A DNA stretch of 64,000 nucleotides. Origin: Deltaproteobacteria bacterium (GTDB taxonomy: Bacteria; Myxococcota_A; UBA9160; UBA6930). The first letter of the stretch is position 1. Each line of letters opens with the position of its first letter. Shown here one piece after another: positions 1-8,791 of this stretch. The DNA is taken from contig VGRF01000019.1 in the NCBI GenBank assembly GCA_016875395.1, positions 1-64,000 on the forward strand, written 5' to 3'. The notes under the pieces were generated by a model, which searched no databases, had not been told where the DNA came from, and saw only the letters and a list, made by a program, of their open reading frames with translations. The position numbers were made by a program, and so were the translations under genes.

Positions 1-648
1 GCGTTCGCCGCGCGCGGGCTCCCGCGCGTCGAGCGCGCGGAGGCGGCTGCTCAGCCCGGCGCCTGGCTGGCAGGCGCGCAGACCGTCGCGCGCACGCCGG
101 CGCTGCGCGTGCCTGTGGGCCTGACCACCGCGATCGGCGTGTTCTTCATGGGACCGTTCATCGTGGGCTTCCCGATCATCGTGCGCGACTTCTACCAAGG
201 CGGTGCCGCCGAGCTCGGCTGGATCCTCGCGACCTTCCCGCTCGGCACGATCCTCGGCTCGCTGGCGATTCGCCTGCGCGGCGGCATCGCGCGCAAGGGC
301 CGCGCGATGCTGCTCGCGATGACGAACGGCGCGCTCAACCTCGCGCTGCTCTCGGTCGGGCTGCCGTACTGGGGATTCCTGCTGTGCGCGCTCGCCTGGG
401 GCACCGGCGGCGCCGTCTTCATCAATTCGAGCCGCGCGCTCGTGCAGCAGACCGCGCAGCCCGACCAGCGAGGACGGGTGCTCGCCGTCTACCAGCTCGG
501 ATTCGTCGGCAGCGGCCCGCTCGGCATGGCGCTCACCGGCTTTCTCGTCGACGCGTTCGATCCGCTCACCGCACTGCGCATCTGTGCGGCGTGCATGGCG
601 GTCGTGATCGCGTGCGTCGCGACGCTGTCGAGCGCGCGAAAGCTCTGA
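1..648 (+). CDS. MFS transporter, C-terminal part (5' end outside window)
   Basis: The reading frame is open from the first base and ends at a TGA at 646-648, so only the last 215 codons are visible. Hydrophobic stretches fit five or six helices, as in the second half of a 12-helix major facilitator. A short basic loop (RLRGGIARKGR) separates two helices, as is usual on the cytoplasmic side. The glycine-rich late helices (GFVGSGPLGMALTGFLVD) resemble the EntS/MFS_3 exporter group. The substrate cannot be told. It converges on the alcohol dehydrogenase gene, 45 bp away. The family call is firm; the role as exporter is an inference. Confidence 0.85.
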   Translation, partial: AFAARGLPRVERAEAAAQPGAWLAGAQTVARTPALRVPVGLTTAIGVFFMGPFIVGFPIIVRDFYQGGAAELGWILATFPLGTILGSLAIRLRGGIARKGRAMLLAMTNGALNLALLSVGLPYWGFLLCALAWGTGGAVFINSSRALVQQTAQPDQRGRVLAVYQLGFVGSGPLGMALTGFLVDAFDPLTALRICAACMAVVIACVATLSSARKL

Positions 649-693
649 CGCCGACGTTTGGGGCCCGGCACGGACCCTCTGACGCGCCGCGCG

Positions 694-1923
694 TCAGGCT
701 TTGCTCCGGAAGTCGAAGAGGATTTTCACCGCGCCGCTCTCGCCTTGCGCGTGCGCCGCGGCGAAAGCCTCGCGGTACTGCGCGAGGCGGAAGCGGTGCG
801 TGAGGAGCGGCGTCACGTCGAGGCCGCGCTGCACGAGCTCGAAGTACCACCGCATCGCGTGCTGGCGGCGTCCGCCGATCGTCTCGAAGCCGAACGCGTT
901 CGAGCCGACCAGCGCGAGCTCCTTGAAGTAGAGCGGCGTCCACTCGAAGCGACGCGGCGTCTCGACGCCCGTGACCGAGATGCGCCCGCGGCTGCGCGTG
1001 ACGCGCACGCCCACCTCGAGCGTGGCCGGCAAGCCGACCGTGTCGTACACGACGTCCACGCCCCCTAACAACATGGGCAGGCCGCGCCACGGCGCCACTT
1101 CCTCGGCGGCCGTCTCCGCCGCGATCGCCGCGACGATCTCGTGTGCCGGATCGTGCGCGAGCACGCGCACGGCGCCGAGCTTCTCCGCGAGCGCGCGCTG
1201 ATGCGCGAAGCGCGCGACCGCGAGCACGCGCACGCTGGGATGCAGCGCGCGCAGCGCCGCGATCGCGCACAGCCCGAGCGTCCCGCAGCCGTAGACGAGC
1301 GCAGTGCCGCCGACCGGCGGTGGGCTGTGCAGAATCGAGTGCAGCGAGACGGAGAACGGATCCGCGAGCACGGCCTGCTCGTCACTCACCGAGTCCGGCA
1401 CGGCGATGCACTGAGAGGCGTGCGCGGGCACGAGCGGGGCAAAGCCACCCGTGGCCGCGCGCGAGTTGCCGTGATGAATGCCCGGCGGCAGCGCACCCTG
1501 GCGAAACGACGTGCACTGCGCGAGCTCACCGCGCTCGCACCACGCGCAGAGCGGGAGCCCGCGCGTCGCGCAGGAGAGCCACGGGTTCAGCACCACGCGC
1601 GTGCCGGGCGCGATCTCCGCGCGAGGTCCGGCGCGCTCGACCGTGGCGACGACCTCGTGCCCTAACACCTGGGGGAACGAGATCATGCCCGTCATCGGGT
1701 TGTCGAAAGCCCCGTTCAGGAACACCTGCTTCGCATCGCTGCCGCAGATGCCCGTGAGCCGCGTGCGCAGCACCACCCAGTCGTCCGCCAGCGGCTGCGG
1801 CTCCGCGATCTCGCGCAAGCGAAGCGGAGCGAGCGGCCCGGTGAAGGCGCGAGGCGTGAGCGCCGCGAGCAGCTTCGTCGCGAGGATGCGCGGCAGCGCG
1901 TTCTCGAACACGAGGGCCTGCAT
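694..1923 (-). CDS. Zinc-dependent alcohol dehydrogenase (MDR family)
   Basis: A 409-residue medium-chain dehydrogenase/reductase, expected to oxidise an alcohol with NAD(P). The catalytic zinc site is seen as GICGSD (Cys60) and GHE (His89-Glu90). A structural zinc lobe has Cys118, Cys126, Cys129 and Cys137. The Rossmann motif GCGTLG follows. The start is the ATG at 1923. The protein is somewhat longer than the usual 340-380 residues, with a long N-terminal lead before the first zinc ligand. It lies upstream of nothing on its strand within the window and converges with the MFS gene. Substrate unknown; quinone-oxidoreductase-like members look similar but lack the structural zinc cysteines. Confidence 0.88.
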   Translation of the reverse strand: MQALVFENALPRILATKLLAALTPRAFTGPLAPLRLREIAEPQPLADDWVVLRTRLTGICGSDAKQVFLNGAFDNPMTGMISFPQVLGHEVVATVERAGPRAEIAPGTRVVLNPWLSCATRGLPLCAWCERGELAQCTSFRQGALPPGIHHGNSRAATGGFAPLVPAHASQCIAVPDSVSDEQAVLADPFSVSLHSILHSPPPVGGTALVYGCGTLGLCAIAALRALHPSVRVLAVARFAHQRALAEKLGAVRVLAHDPAHEIVAAIAAETAAEEVAPWRGLPMLLGGVDVVYDTVGLPATLEVGVRVTRSRGRISVTGVETPRRFEWTPLYFKELALVGSNAFGFETIGGRRQHAMRWYFELVQRGLDVTPLLTHRFRLAQYREAFAAAHAQGESGAVKILFDFRSKA

Positions 1924-1954
1924 GCGCGGAGCTTACGCCGCTCGCGCGCGGCGG

Positions 1955-1997
1955 CCGAAAAGACGAGAGGCGGGAGCCCGTGAGGGCCCCCGCCTCT
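1955..1997 (-). terminator. Rho-independent terminator of the TonB-receptor gene
   Basis: A 9-bp stem (AGAGGCGGG at 1966-1974 with CCCGCCTCT at 1989-1997) is extended by GCCC/GGGC around a 4-base GTGA loop, with one A/C mismatch. Read on the minus strand, the hairpin is followed by CGTCTTTTCGG. It sits just past the stop codon of the receptor gene (2015) and before the alcohol dehydrogenase start, so it should insulate the two. Confidence 0.75.
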
Positions 1998-2014
1998 GTC
2001 GGGTCGCGATCGGA

Positions 2015-4462
2015 CTAGATCTCGATCCCGAACTCGACTCCGAGGTATCGCGGCGCGCCCCAGTTCTGGAAGCCGCCGGCCCCGAGGAAGAGGATCAGGT
2101 CGATGTACTTCTCGTTTGCCAGGTTCTTCCCGACGAACGCGGCTCGGACCTCTCGCTCACCCCAATTCCACGTGTAGGCGAGGTTGGTCTCGAACATGTC
2201 GTACTTCGACTGGAAGAGCGGCGTCCCTCCGAACGCTCCGAGCACGTACTCGTCGGTCCGCTTCCAGCGCACGTCCGCCGATGCGCGGCCCGGGCCGAGG
2301 TCCAGCCCGTACGACAAGCCGAGCGTCCACGCGAACTTCGGTTGCCGGAACAGCTCGAAGCCCGACCGGCTGCACGGCTGCGGTCCCGCCGGGAAGCACG
2401 CCACGTCGATGGGCGGTCCGGGCGGCCGCGGGAAGTTCTGGTTGGTCGGGTCGGGAAGATCCTGCGGGTTCTGGAGCGAGTCGAGCAGCTCGCCCGCCTG
2501 ATAACCGAACGTGAAGTAGGTGCGCAGGTCCTCCGTGATGTTGAACGAGGTCTCCAGCTCTGCGCCGTACAGCTCGGTGGTGCCGTGGTTGAGGATCAAC
2601 GTGTTGGTGCCCGGCGGAGTCGGGATCGTGATGATCGAGCTGAACTGCGCTCCTTCCAGCTTGGTGAAGAAGCCGGCCACGTTGAACGTGAAGCGCCCGT
2701 CGAACAGCTCCGACTTGAAGCCGAGCTCGTGCGCCGTCGTGTCCTCGGGGTCGAACGGCGCGCGCAAGGGATCCGTCGCTCGCATGCTGAAACCACCGCT
2801 GCGGAAGCCCTCGGCGTAGCGGTAGTAGACCTGCATCGGCGTGTCGGAGGACAACAGCTCACCGACGTCGACGCGGGTGCTGGCTTCGAACACCACGTCG
2901 TCCCAGCTGTCGGACACGTCCGGCACGGTGATGAACGGCGAGCCTTCGGTCCCGGTGATGTCCGGGGCGAGCGGCGCGAAGCGCGAGCGGAAGTCCTTCT
3001 TCTCCTTGATCCAGCGCAGACCCGCGCTGACGTTCCACCACTCGAACACGTCGAAGCCGAGCGAGCCGAACACTCCGTAGGACTTCGTGTCCTGGCCCGA
3101 GGTCTGCACCGTGTAAGTGGGAGGGAACACGCAGATCTGGGTGCCCGGCACGGCGAGGCTTTCCGGGCCGTTCCGCCAGGTCGGCACGATCGCGGGGCAG
3201 AGGCCCGCCGCACCGAGGAACGGAAGGCCGACGCCGACCTGCAAGATGATCTCGCTCTTCTGCTGGAAGTCGATGTCTTCGTCGGTGAAGTAGAAGCCGG
3301 CCGCGTACTGGAGGCGGCCATCCATCAAGTCGCCCGCGAAGCGCAGCTCTTGCGAGAACACGTCGAAGAACTGATGACGCCGGGTGTGCAGGCGCGCGAA
3401 AGGCTCGTTCGGGTCGCTCAGGAGCGGATTCGCGGCGTTGAAGAAGCCGCCATCGAAGTCCTGAAGCACGAGGTCTCGGCTGTTCCAGTACGCCGAAATC
3501 GAGGTAAACGTGCCGAAGTCGGTCTCCCAGTTGATCTCGAGCGCCGGGAGCGAGAGGTCATAGAACTGCGCTTCCTTCGGGCTGCGGTCCGACCGATTGA
3601 TCCACGGATTGTCGCCGTCGGAAAGTGCGTCCTGCGGCGGAATGTCCCCGCGGTCGCGAATCCAGTCGTAGGACAGCGTTGCGGAGAAGTCCTCCGTCGG
3701 CTGGAACAGCAGCTTGAGCGCGACTGCGGTGTAGTCGAGACCACCGCGATCCTCGCCCGTAAAGCTGTTCCTCCAGAAGCCGTCCGACTTCTTGTAGGTG
3801 ACGCCTCCGCGTAGAGCGAGCGTCTCTTCGTTGAGCGGCACGTTGACCACGCCCTGGACGCCGTACTGATTCCCGTCGCCCTCACCGTCGTAGTTGCCGT
3901 AGTTCGCGGCGAAGCGAGCCTCGTACTCGCCGAGCTTCGGCTGGCCGCGCCGGATCACGATCGTGCCGGCGGAGGTGTTGCGGCCGAAGAGCACGGCCTG
4001 GGGGCCGCGATTCACGGTGATCTGCTCGATGTCGAACGTGTCGACGAGCTGACCGGTGTTCGACGGAAGGAAGACGCCATCGACCACAACGCCCACGTTC
4101 GAGGTTTGCGTCTTCTCGATGTCGGCGTAGCCGAGGCCGCGGATGTAGATCGCGCCCGCGGAGGGGCCCGCGATGTTGTTTCCGATGAACACGTTCGGGG
4201 CGAGCTGGTCGAAGTCGCGCAGCGTCGACGGCGCGATCGCCTTGATCGCTTCGCTGCCGAACGCGCTGACCGAGATCGGCACTTCCTGGATCGACTCCTC
4301 GCGCAGGCGCGAGGTCACGACGATCTCTTCGACTCCCTCTTGCTGAGGCGCCGGCGCCGCCTGCTCGGGTGCTGCCGGCGGCGCTGTTTCCTGAGCCGCT
4401 GCCGGGAGAGTGAGGCTCATCGCAATGCATGCGCCGAGGCATCGGAACTGTCGTCGTACCAC
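2015..4462 (-). CDS. TonB-dependent outer-membrane receptor
   Basis: About 815 residues. An N-terminal signal peptide ends near PAAAQ, followed by an Ala/Pro linker and a TonB-box-like EEIVVTSR around residue 46. A plug domain follows (QEVPISVSAFGSEAI, then IYIRGLGYADIEKTQ), then a long barrel rich in aromatic beta strands, ending in GVEFGIEI. It should import a bulky substrate across the outer membrane using TonB energy; the plug style resembles the large sphingomonad/steroid-degrader receptor group, so the ligand need not be iron. The GTG at 4462 follows GGGGGA at good distance; a TTG at 4474 would add four residues. A TonB/ExbBD set lies at 28-30 kb. Ligand unknown. Confidence 0.92.
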   Translation of the reverse strand: MVRRQFRCLGACIAMSLTLPAAAQETAPPAAPEQAAPAPQQEGVEEIVVTSRLREESIQEVPISVSAFGSEAIKAIAPSTLRDFDQLAPNVFIGNNIAGPSAGAIYIRGLGYADIEKTQTSNVGVVVDGVFLPSNTGQLVDTFDIEQITVNRGPQAVLFGRNTSAGTIVIRRGQPKLGEYEARFAANYGNYDGEGDGNQYGVQGVVNVPLNEETLALRGGVTYKKSDGFWRNSFTGEDRGGLDYTAVALKLLFQPTEDFSATLSYDWIRDRGDIPPQDALSDGDNPWINRSDRSPKEAQFYDLSLPALEINWETDFGTFTSISAYWNSRDLVLQDFDGGFFNAANPLLSDPNEPFARLHTRRHQFFDVFSQELRFAGDLMDGRLQYAAGFYFTDEDIDFQQKSEIILQVGVGLPFLGAAGLCPAIVPTWRNGPESLAVPGTQICVFPPTYTVQTSGQDTKSYGVFGSLGFDVFEWWNVSAGLRWIKEKKDFRSRFAPLAPDITGTEGSPFITVPDVSDSWDDVVFEASTRVDVGELLSSDTPMQVYYRYAEGFRSGGFSMRATDPLRAPFDPEDTTAHELGFKSELFDGRFTFNVAGFFTKLEGAQFSSIITIPTPPGTNTLILNHGTTELYGAELETSFNITEDLRTYFTFGYQAGELLDSLQNPQDLPDPTNQNFPRPPGPPIDVACFPAGPQPCSRSGFELFRQPKFAWTLGLSYGLDLGPGRASADVRWKRTDEYVLGAFGGTPLFQSKYDMFETNLAYTWNWGEREVRAAFVGKNLANEKYIDLILFLGAGGFQNWGAPRYLGVEFGIEI

Positions 4463-4601
4463 GAGGTCCCCCAATTGTTAGGCCCAGCCCGAGCGACCCT
4501 CCGCGGACCGCTCGCGCATCCAGGACTTTGCCGCCGACGCGGCTCACCCCGACTGGGCTGTCGCCGACACTACCACCGAGCCGGTACGATTTGAACACGT
4601 T

Positions 4602-4611
4602 TTCCGCGGAA
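4602..4611. promoter_or_regulatory. Palindrome TTCCGCGGAA upstream of the TonB-receptor gene
   Basis: The 210-bp gap between the M28-like gene and the receptor contains a perfect 10-base palindrome about 130 bp upstream of the receptor start. The surrounding bases (TTCAAAT, GTTTTCC) are more AT-rich than the rest of the gap. It could be an operator for receptor expression; this is a guess from position and symmetry only. Confidence 0.25.
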
Positions 4612-4684
4612 GAGTCGCGGTGTTGGGGACCGGGTTGCGAGACGCCGAGTCGCCCGCGTATCGCGAGAAACGGGCTGTCGCGGC

Positions 4685-5929
4685 TCAGCCAGCGAGCCGG
4701 CGGGCCACCTCGACGAGTGCCGCGCACGATCGCGCGGTCTTCTCGAGGTCGACGGCGTACGGCCATCGATCGTCGGGCGCGTGGAAGAACGGGTTCGTGC
4801 CGAGCACAGAGAGGTAGGGGCGGCTCGCGACCTCGCGTACCTCGCCGAGCGGCGGTGTCTCGGGGCCAACGATGCTGCCGAGCGGCTGCTCCACGCCGGC
4901 GAACGCCTCGCGCGCGAGCGCGGCCATCTCGTCGCTCGAGGCCTGCACCATCATCTCGCCCCGCGCCGCGGCGAAGTTGGCGCCGAGGTGAAGCCACGCC
5001 TGCGCACTCGCGAGGACGGGATGCGCGGCGAGCCACGCGTGCAGCCCGAGGTGCCCGAGCTCGTGCCCGCTCGACGCGACGAACACGACGTCGCGCCGCG
5101 GCGGCGCGTCGTAGAGGGCGCGCGCGATCTCGAGGAACGCCGCGAGCCCGCCGCCGCGCTCGCTCGCGCACGCCCACCAGCCGCTGCGCGGCGTCATCAC
5201 CACGAGCGGCGCTGCCTCGGCATCCGCGCCGCGGATGCGCGCCGTCACGTTGAGTGCGTACGCCGGCACGCGCTCCGCGAGCACCACCACGTGCGCCTGC
5301 GCTCCGGCGCGCGCGCCCTCCTCCACCGCGAACGTGTGTGAGCCCGCGAGCTGCACGACCGGCGTCGCGTCGGGGTTCGCAAAGCGCTCGGCGTTGATGA
5401 GCGCGAGATCTCCGTGCGCAGCGCCGCGCTCCGGCAGCACGAGGATCGCGCGGTGCACGCCTGCGATGCGCGCGCGCTCGAATCGCGCGAGCAAGTCGCC
5501 GCGCGGACTCGGTGCGAGGCGCGCGTAGGCGATCTCCGCGCTCGACCCGAGCGCGCCGAGCCGGCCGCGCACGCCTTCGGGCGGCGTGACGCCGCCGTCG
5601 AACGCGGGGAGCCCGTGGCGGCGCTGGCCACCGAACGCGACATCGGCCTTGTATGGATCGAAGCGCGCGACCTCGAAGCGTTCGAGGCGCGCTGCGAGCC
5701 CGCAGTCCGCGAGCGCGCGCACGAGCCAGCCCGCGCTCTTCTCGTCGACTCGCGTGGCGGTGCGGTGCTCGCCCTGCTGGTCGTACTCGGCGATGACCTC
5801 GGCGATGCGGTCCATGCGCGCGACGTGCGCGTCCGCGTCTTCGGCCCGCCCCGCACGCGCCCAGCCGAGGACGGACGATGCGAGCGCGCTGCCTAACAAC
5901 GCGCGGCGCGTGAGCGATGCGGCATACAC
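4685..5929 (-). CDS. Tat-exported M28-like peptidase homologue lacking usual zinc ligands
   Basis: 414 residues from a GTG at 5929, chosen because it opens on a twin-arginine signal (S-L-T-R-R-A-L-L-G, Arg8-Arg9) with an Ala-rich h-region and an AEDA cleavage-like site. The C-terminal half has the fold pattern of M28 aminopeptidases. The usual His-x-Asp-Ser is TPRSGWW (246-252), the Asp-Asn segment is ACASERGGG, and the usual Glu-Glu is Gly-His-Glu (His289-Glu290). Most canonical zinc ligands are therefore absent, so peptidase activity is doubtful; it may be a non-catalytic or differently metallated member. It is divergent from the next MFS gene, only 36 bp away. Confidence 0.8.
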   Translation of the reverse strand: MYAASLTRRALLGSALASSVLGWARAGRAEDADAHVARMDRIAEVIAEYDQQGEHRTATRVDEKSAGWLVRALADCGLAARLERFEVARFDPYKADVAFGGQRRHGLPAFDGGVTPPEGVRGRLGALGSSAEIAYARLAPSPRGDLLARFERARIAGVHRAILVLPERGAAHGDLALINAERFANPDATPVVQLAGSHTFAVEEGARAGAQAHVVVLAERVPAYALNVTARIRGADAEAAPLVVMTPRSGWWACASERGGGLAAFLEIARALYDAPPRRDVVFVASSGHELGHLGLHAWLAAHPVLASAQAWLHLGANFAAARGEMMVQASSDEMAALAREAFAGVEQPLGSIVGPETPPLGEVREVASRPYLSVLGTNPFFHAPDDRWPYAVDLEKTARSCAALVEVARRLAG

Positions 5930-5940
5930 TCGGCTCGCCG

Positions 5941-5961
5941 CCTCCTCGCGCGGCGAGGAGG
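5941..5961. promoter_or_regulatory. Inverted repeat carrying Shine-Dalgarno sequences for two divergent genes
   Basis: CCTCCTCGC (5941-5949) and GCGAGGAGG (5953-5961) form a perfect 9-bp inverted repeat with a 3-base loop. On the plus strand the right arm is the AGGAGG before the MFS ATG at 5966. On the minus strand the left arm gives AGGAGG 11 bases before the GTG at 5929. Each mRNA could fold this arm pair and hide its own ribosome-binding site. Confidence 0.6.
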
Positions 5962-5965
5962 CCCG

Positions 5966-7276
5966 ATGAGCGCGCCGGCTGAGCCCCAAGATCGCATCGA
6001 GCTTCGTCACTACGCGTTCCTCGCACTGTTGACGCTGCTCAACGTGGTGAACTTCGTCGACCGCCAAGCGCTGCCGAGCTTCGCGAACTTCATCAAGCCC
6101 GAGCTCGCGCTCTCGGACACGCAGTGGGGCCTGCTCACCGGCATCGCGTTCATCGTGTTCTACGCGACGATGGGCCTCTTCACCGGCGCGCTCGCCGACA
6201 TGTTCCATCGGCCGCGCCTGATCACGATCGGGCTCACGTTGTGGAGCCTGCTGACGGCGGCGACTGGATTCGCCACGGGCTTCTGGTCGCTCGCAGCGGC
6301 GCGCGCGCTGATCGGGGTCGGCGAGTCGGTGCTCACGCCCACCGCGATGTCGATCCTCTCGGACCGCTTCCCCGCCTCGCGCCTCGGCCTCGCCTCGGGC
6401 CTCTACTACATGGGCGTGCCGATCGGCAGCGGCGTGAGCTTGCTGGTCGCCGGCTACCTCGCGCCCGAGATGGGCTGGCGCGGCTGCTTCAAGCTGCTCG
6501 GCGTGATCGGCCTCGTGTTCGCCGCGGTGATGCTGTTCGTGCGCGAGACGCCGCGGAAGAAACCCGCGGGCGCCGCAGCGGCCGCGCCGCAGCACAGCCT
6601 CGCTGAGATCTCCGCGATCGTCGGCAGCGCGCTGCGCTCGTCGCCCGCGCTGCTCTGCACGATGGGCGGCGGCATCGCGTTCCATTTCATTCTGGGCGCC
6701 GCGGTCGTCGATCAGCTGTGGCTCGCGAACGAACGCGGCTTCGATCGCGCCTACATCGCGCAAATCTCGGGCTGGATCGCCGTCGCGGGCGGGATCACCG
6801 GCAACATCCTCGGCGGCATGGGCAGCGACTGGTTCCTGCGCCGCACCGGTCTCGGGCGCCCCACGTTCCTCGCGCTGCTGATCGTGCTGTTCGCGCCGCT
6901 CGCGTTCGCGTACCGCCTCGCAGACCCCGCCGGCCCGTGGTTCTGGCTGGGGATGATCCTCGGCAGCGTGCAGCTCGGGATGTTCTACGGCCCCACCTTC
7001 GCGAGCGTGCAGGAGCTCGTGCCGCCGAACGTGCGCGCCACCGTGGTCGGCCTCTACATCATGCTGCTCAACGTCGTCGGCCTCGGCATCGGCATCACCG
7101 GCTCCGGCGTGATGATCGACGCGCTGCGCGCGGAGGGCGCCGCCGATCCGTACACGCAGACTCTGGTCGCGTTCACCGCGCTCTCGCTGCTCGCGCTGCC
7201 GCTGTTCTGGTACGCCGGCCGCCGCTTCGTGCGCGATCGCGAGGCGCTCTACGCAAAGCTGGGTGCCGGCGCGTGA
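5966..7276 (+). CDS. MFS transporter, spinster-like
   Basis: 436 residues with about 12 hydrophobic helices. The N-terminal pattern (LLNVVNFVDRQALPSF, then LSDTQWGLLTG) is typical of the spinster-like group of major facilitators, which often sit among lipid or steroid catabolic genes. An amphipathic central loop (RETPRKKPAG) separates the two halves. ATG at 5966 is preceded by GAGGAGG. The gene is followed after about 95 bp by the OB-fold synthase/thiolase pair, so it may import or export a related acid, but the substrate is not shown by sequence. Confidence 0.9.
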   Translation: MSAPAEPQDRIELRHYAFLALLTLLNVVNFVDRQALPSFANFIKPELALSDTQWGLLTGIAFIVFYATMGLFTGALADMFHRPRLITIGLTLWSLLTAATGFATGFWSLAAARALIGVGESVLTPTAMSILSDRFPASRLGLASGLYYMGVPIGSGVSLLVAGYLAPEMGWRGCFKLLGVIGLVFAAVMLFVRETPRKKPAGAAAAAPQHSLAEISAIVGSALRSSPALLCTMGGGIAFHFILGAAVVDQLWLANERGFDRAYIAQISGWIAVAGGITGNILGGMGSDWFLRRTGLGRPTFLALLIVLFAPLAFAYRLADPAGPWFWLGMILGSVQLGMFYGPTFASVQELVPPNVRATVVGLYIMLLNVVGLGIGITGSGVMIDALRAEGAADPYTQTLVAFTALSLLALPLFWYAGRRFVRDREALYAKLGAGA

Positions 7277-7312
7277 GCGCGGGCTAGCGTCTTTTCCGTC
7301 CTCGATCTCGAA

Positions 7313-7362
7313 CCCGGCAAGCGAAGCGCGCAGCGAGGCGAAGTCTTCGGAGCCGAGCGGAG
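7313..7362. repeat. Copy of a dispersed intergenic GC-rich repeat
   Basis: The gap 7277-7371 contains a run that, on the minus strand, reads CTCGCTGCGCGCTTCGCTTGC. A close match occurs at about 13030-13060, and shorter related cores at 53170-53202 and 58160-58205, all between genes. Its function is unknown. Confidence 0.4.
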
Positions 7363-7371
7363 TCCACCAGC

Positions 7372-8757
7372 ATGGCCGGCATCGTGCGTTACGGCAGCTA
7401 CGTCCCCTTCTTCCGCCTGCAGCGCAAGGCGATCGGCGCGGGCAAGGGAGAGCGCGCCGTCGCGAGCTTCGACGAGGATGCCGTCTCGATGGCGGTCGAG
7501 GCCGCGCGCGAAGCGATGCGCGCGGCGCCGGCGGTGGACTCGCTGCTGTTCGCGACGACGAGCCCGCCCTATGCGGAGAAGCTGAACGGCACGACGATTC
7601 ACGCCGCACTTCAGCTCCCGAGCAAGGTGCGCTCGATCGATCTCGGCACGTCGTCGCGCATGGGCCTCGGCGCGCTGCTCACGGGCCTCGACCTCGCGGC
7701 CGCGGGCAAGCGCGCGCTCGTGTGCGCCAGCGACGTGGTGGTCGGCGCGCCCGGCGGCGGGCGCGAGAGCGCGAGCGGCGATGCGGCCGCGGCGTTCGTG
7801 ACCGGCCCCGACTCCGAGAGCGGCGCGGTGCTGATCGGCAGCGCCTCCGCGACGACCGAGATCCTCGACGTGTGGCGCCTCCCCGAGGACCGCTTCGCGA
7901 AGAGCTGGGAAGAGCGCTTCAGCGCCGACATGCTCGCGCCGCTCGTGGCGGACACCTGCGCGCGCGCCCTCGCCGACGCGAAGATCGCGCCCGCGGACCT
8001 GACCACGGTGATCGCGGACGCCGCGAACCCACGCGCGATCGCGAACCTCCCGAAGGGCCTCAAGCTGAAGCCCGAGCAGAGCGCGGACCTGCTCGGCGAG
8101 AACGTCGGCCGCACCGGCGTCGCGCACTCGCTGCTGACGCTCGCGCGCGCGCTCGACGCGGCGAAGCCCGGCGACCGCATCCTCGTGCTCTCGCTCGCCG
8201 ACGGCTGCGACGCCGCGGTGTTCGAGGTGACGAGCCGCATCGCGCAGGCGCGCCCGAAGCACACGGTCGACGCGTGGATCGCCTCGAAGCGAAACGACCT
8301 CGCGTACAACACCTATCTCAAGTGGCGCGGCATCCTGCCCTTCGAGCCGCCGCGTCGCCCCGATCCCGAGCGGCCCGCGGCGCCGCCGATGGCGCGCAGC
8401 CTCGGCTGGAAGCTCGGCTTCGTCGGCTCGCGCTGCGCCGACTGCGGCATGGGTCAGCTGCCGCCGCAGCGCGTCTGCCTCAAGTGCGGTGCCGTCGACC
8501 ACATGCGCGACGAAGACTTCGCCGAGAAGCGCTGCAAGATCGCGACCTACACGCTCGACTACCTCGCGTACTCGCTGAATCCGCCGACCGTGGCCGGGGT
8601 GATCGACTTCGAGGGCGGCGGACGCGTCACCTGCGAGGTCACCGATGTCGAGCCCGCGGCGGTGAAGATCGGCGACGAGCTCGAGATGACCTTCCGCCGG
8701 CTCTACACCGGCCAGGGCGTCCACAACTACTTCTGGAAGGCACGCCCGCGCCGCTAG
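7372..8757 (+). CDS. HMG-CoA synthase/KAS III-like protein fused to an OB-fold zinc-ribbon (DUF35) domain
   Basis: 461 residues. Residues about 1-330 follow the thiolase-like fold of 3-hydroxy-3-methylglutaryl-CoA synthase/KAS III. The rest is a DUF35 domain: a zinc ribbon (Cys355, Cys358, Cys369, Cys372) and an OB fold. In active condensing enzymes a Cys lies where this protein has DLGTSSRMG (Ser94-Ser95), so the condensing half probably does not form the acyl-enzyme. DUF35 proteins are known to bind thiolases and guide CoA substrates, both in archaeal thiolase/HMG-CoA synthase complexes and in actinobacterial sterol side-chain retro-aldolases. The thiolase gene follows by 34 bp, so a two-subunit complex is likely. 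The substrate is inferred only to be an acyl-CoA. Confidence 0.82.
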   Translation: MAGIVRYGSYVPFFRLQRKAIGAGKGERAVASFDEDAVSMAVEAAREAMRAAPAVDSLLFATTSPPYAEKLNGTTIHAALQLPSKVRSIDLGTSSRMGLGALLTGLDLAAAGKRALVCASDVVVGAPGGGRESASGDAAAAFVTGPDSESGAVLIGSASATTEILDVWRLPEDRFAKSWEERFSADMLAPLVADTCARALADAKIAPADLTTVIADAANPRAIANLPKGLKLKPEQSADLLGENVGRTGVAHSLLTLARALDAAKPGDRILVLSLADGCDAAVFEVTSRIAQARPKHTVDAWIASKRNDLAYNTYLKWRGILPFEPPRRPDPERPAAPPMARSLGWKLGFVGSRCADCGMGQLPPQRVCLKCGAVDHMRDEDFAEKRCKIATYTLDYLAYSLNPPTVAGVIDFEGGGRVTCEVTDVEPAAVKIGDELEMTFRRLYTGQGVHNYFWKARPRR

Positions 8758-8791
8758 CGCGCCGTAACAACTTCACTCCGAGGAGAACTCC

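Noticed and set aside
1143-1757. Long open frames on the strand opposite the alcohol dehydrogenase
   Set aside because: Arg/Ala-rich shadow translations of a high-GC gene; the other strand has clear zinc-enzyme motifs.
2015-3814. Plus-strand frame across the TonB receptor region
   Set aside because: No domain pattern; codon usage and receptor motifs support the minus-strand gene.
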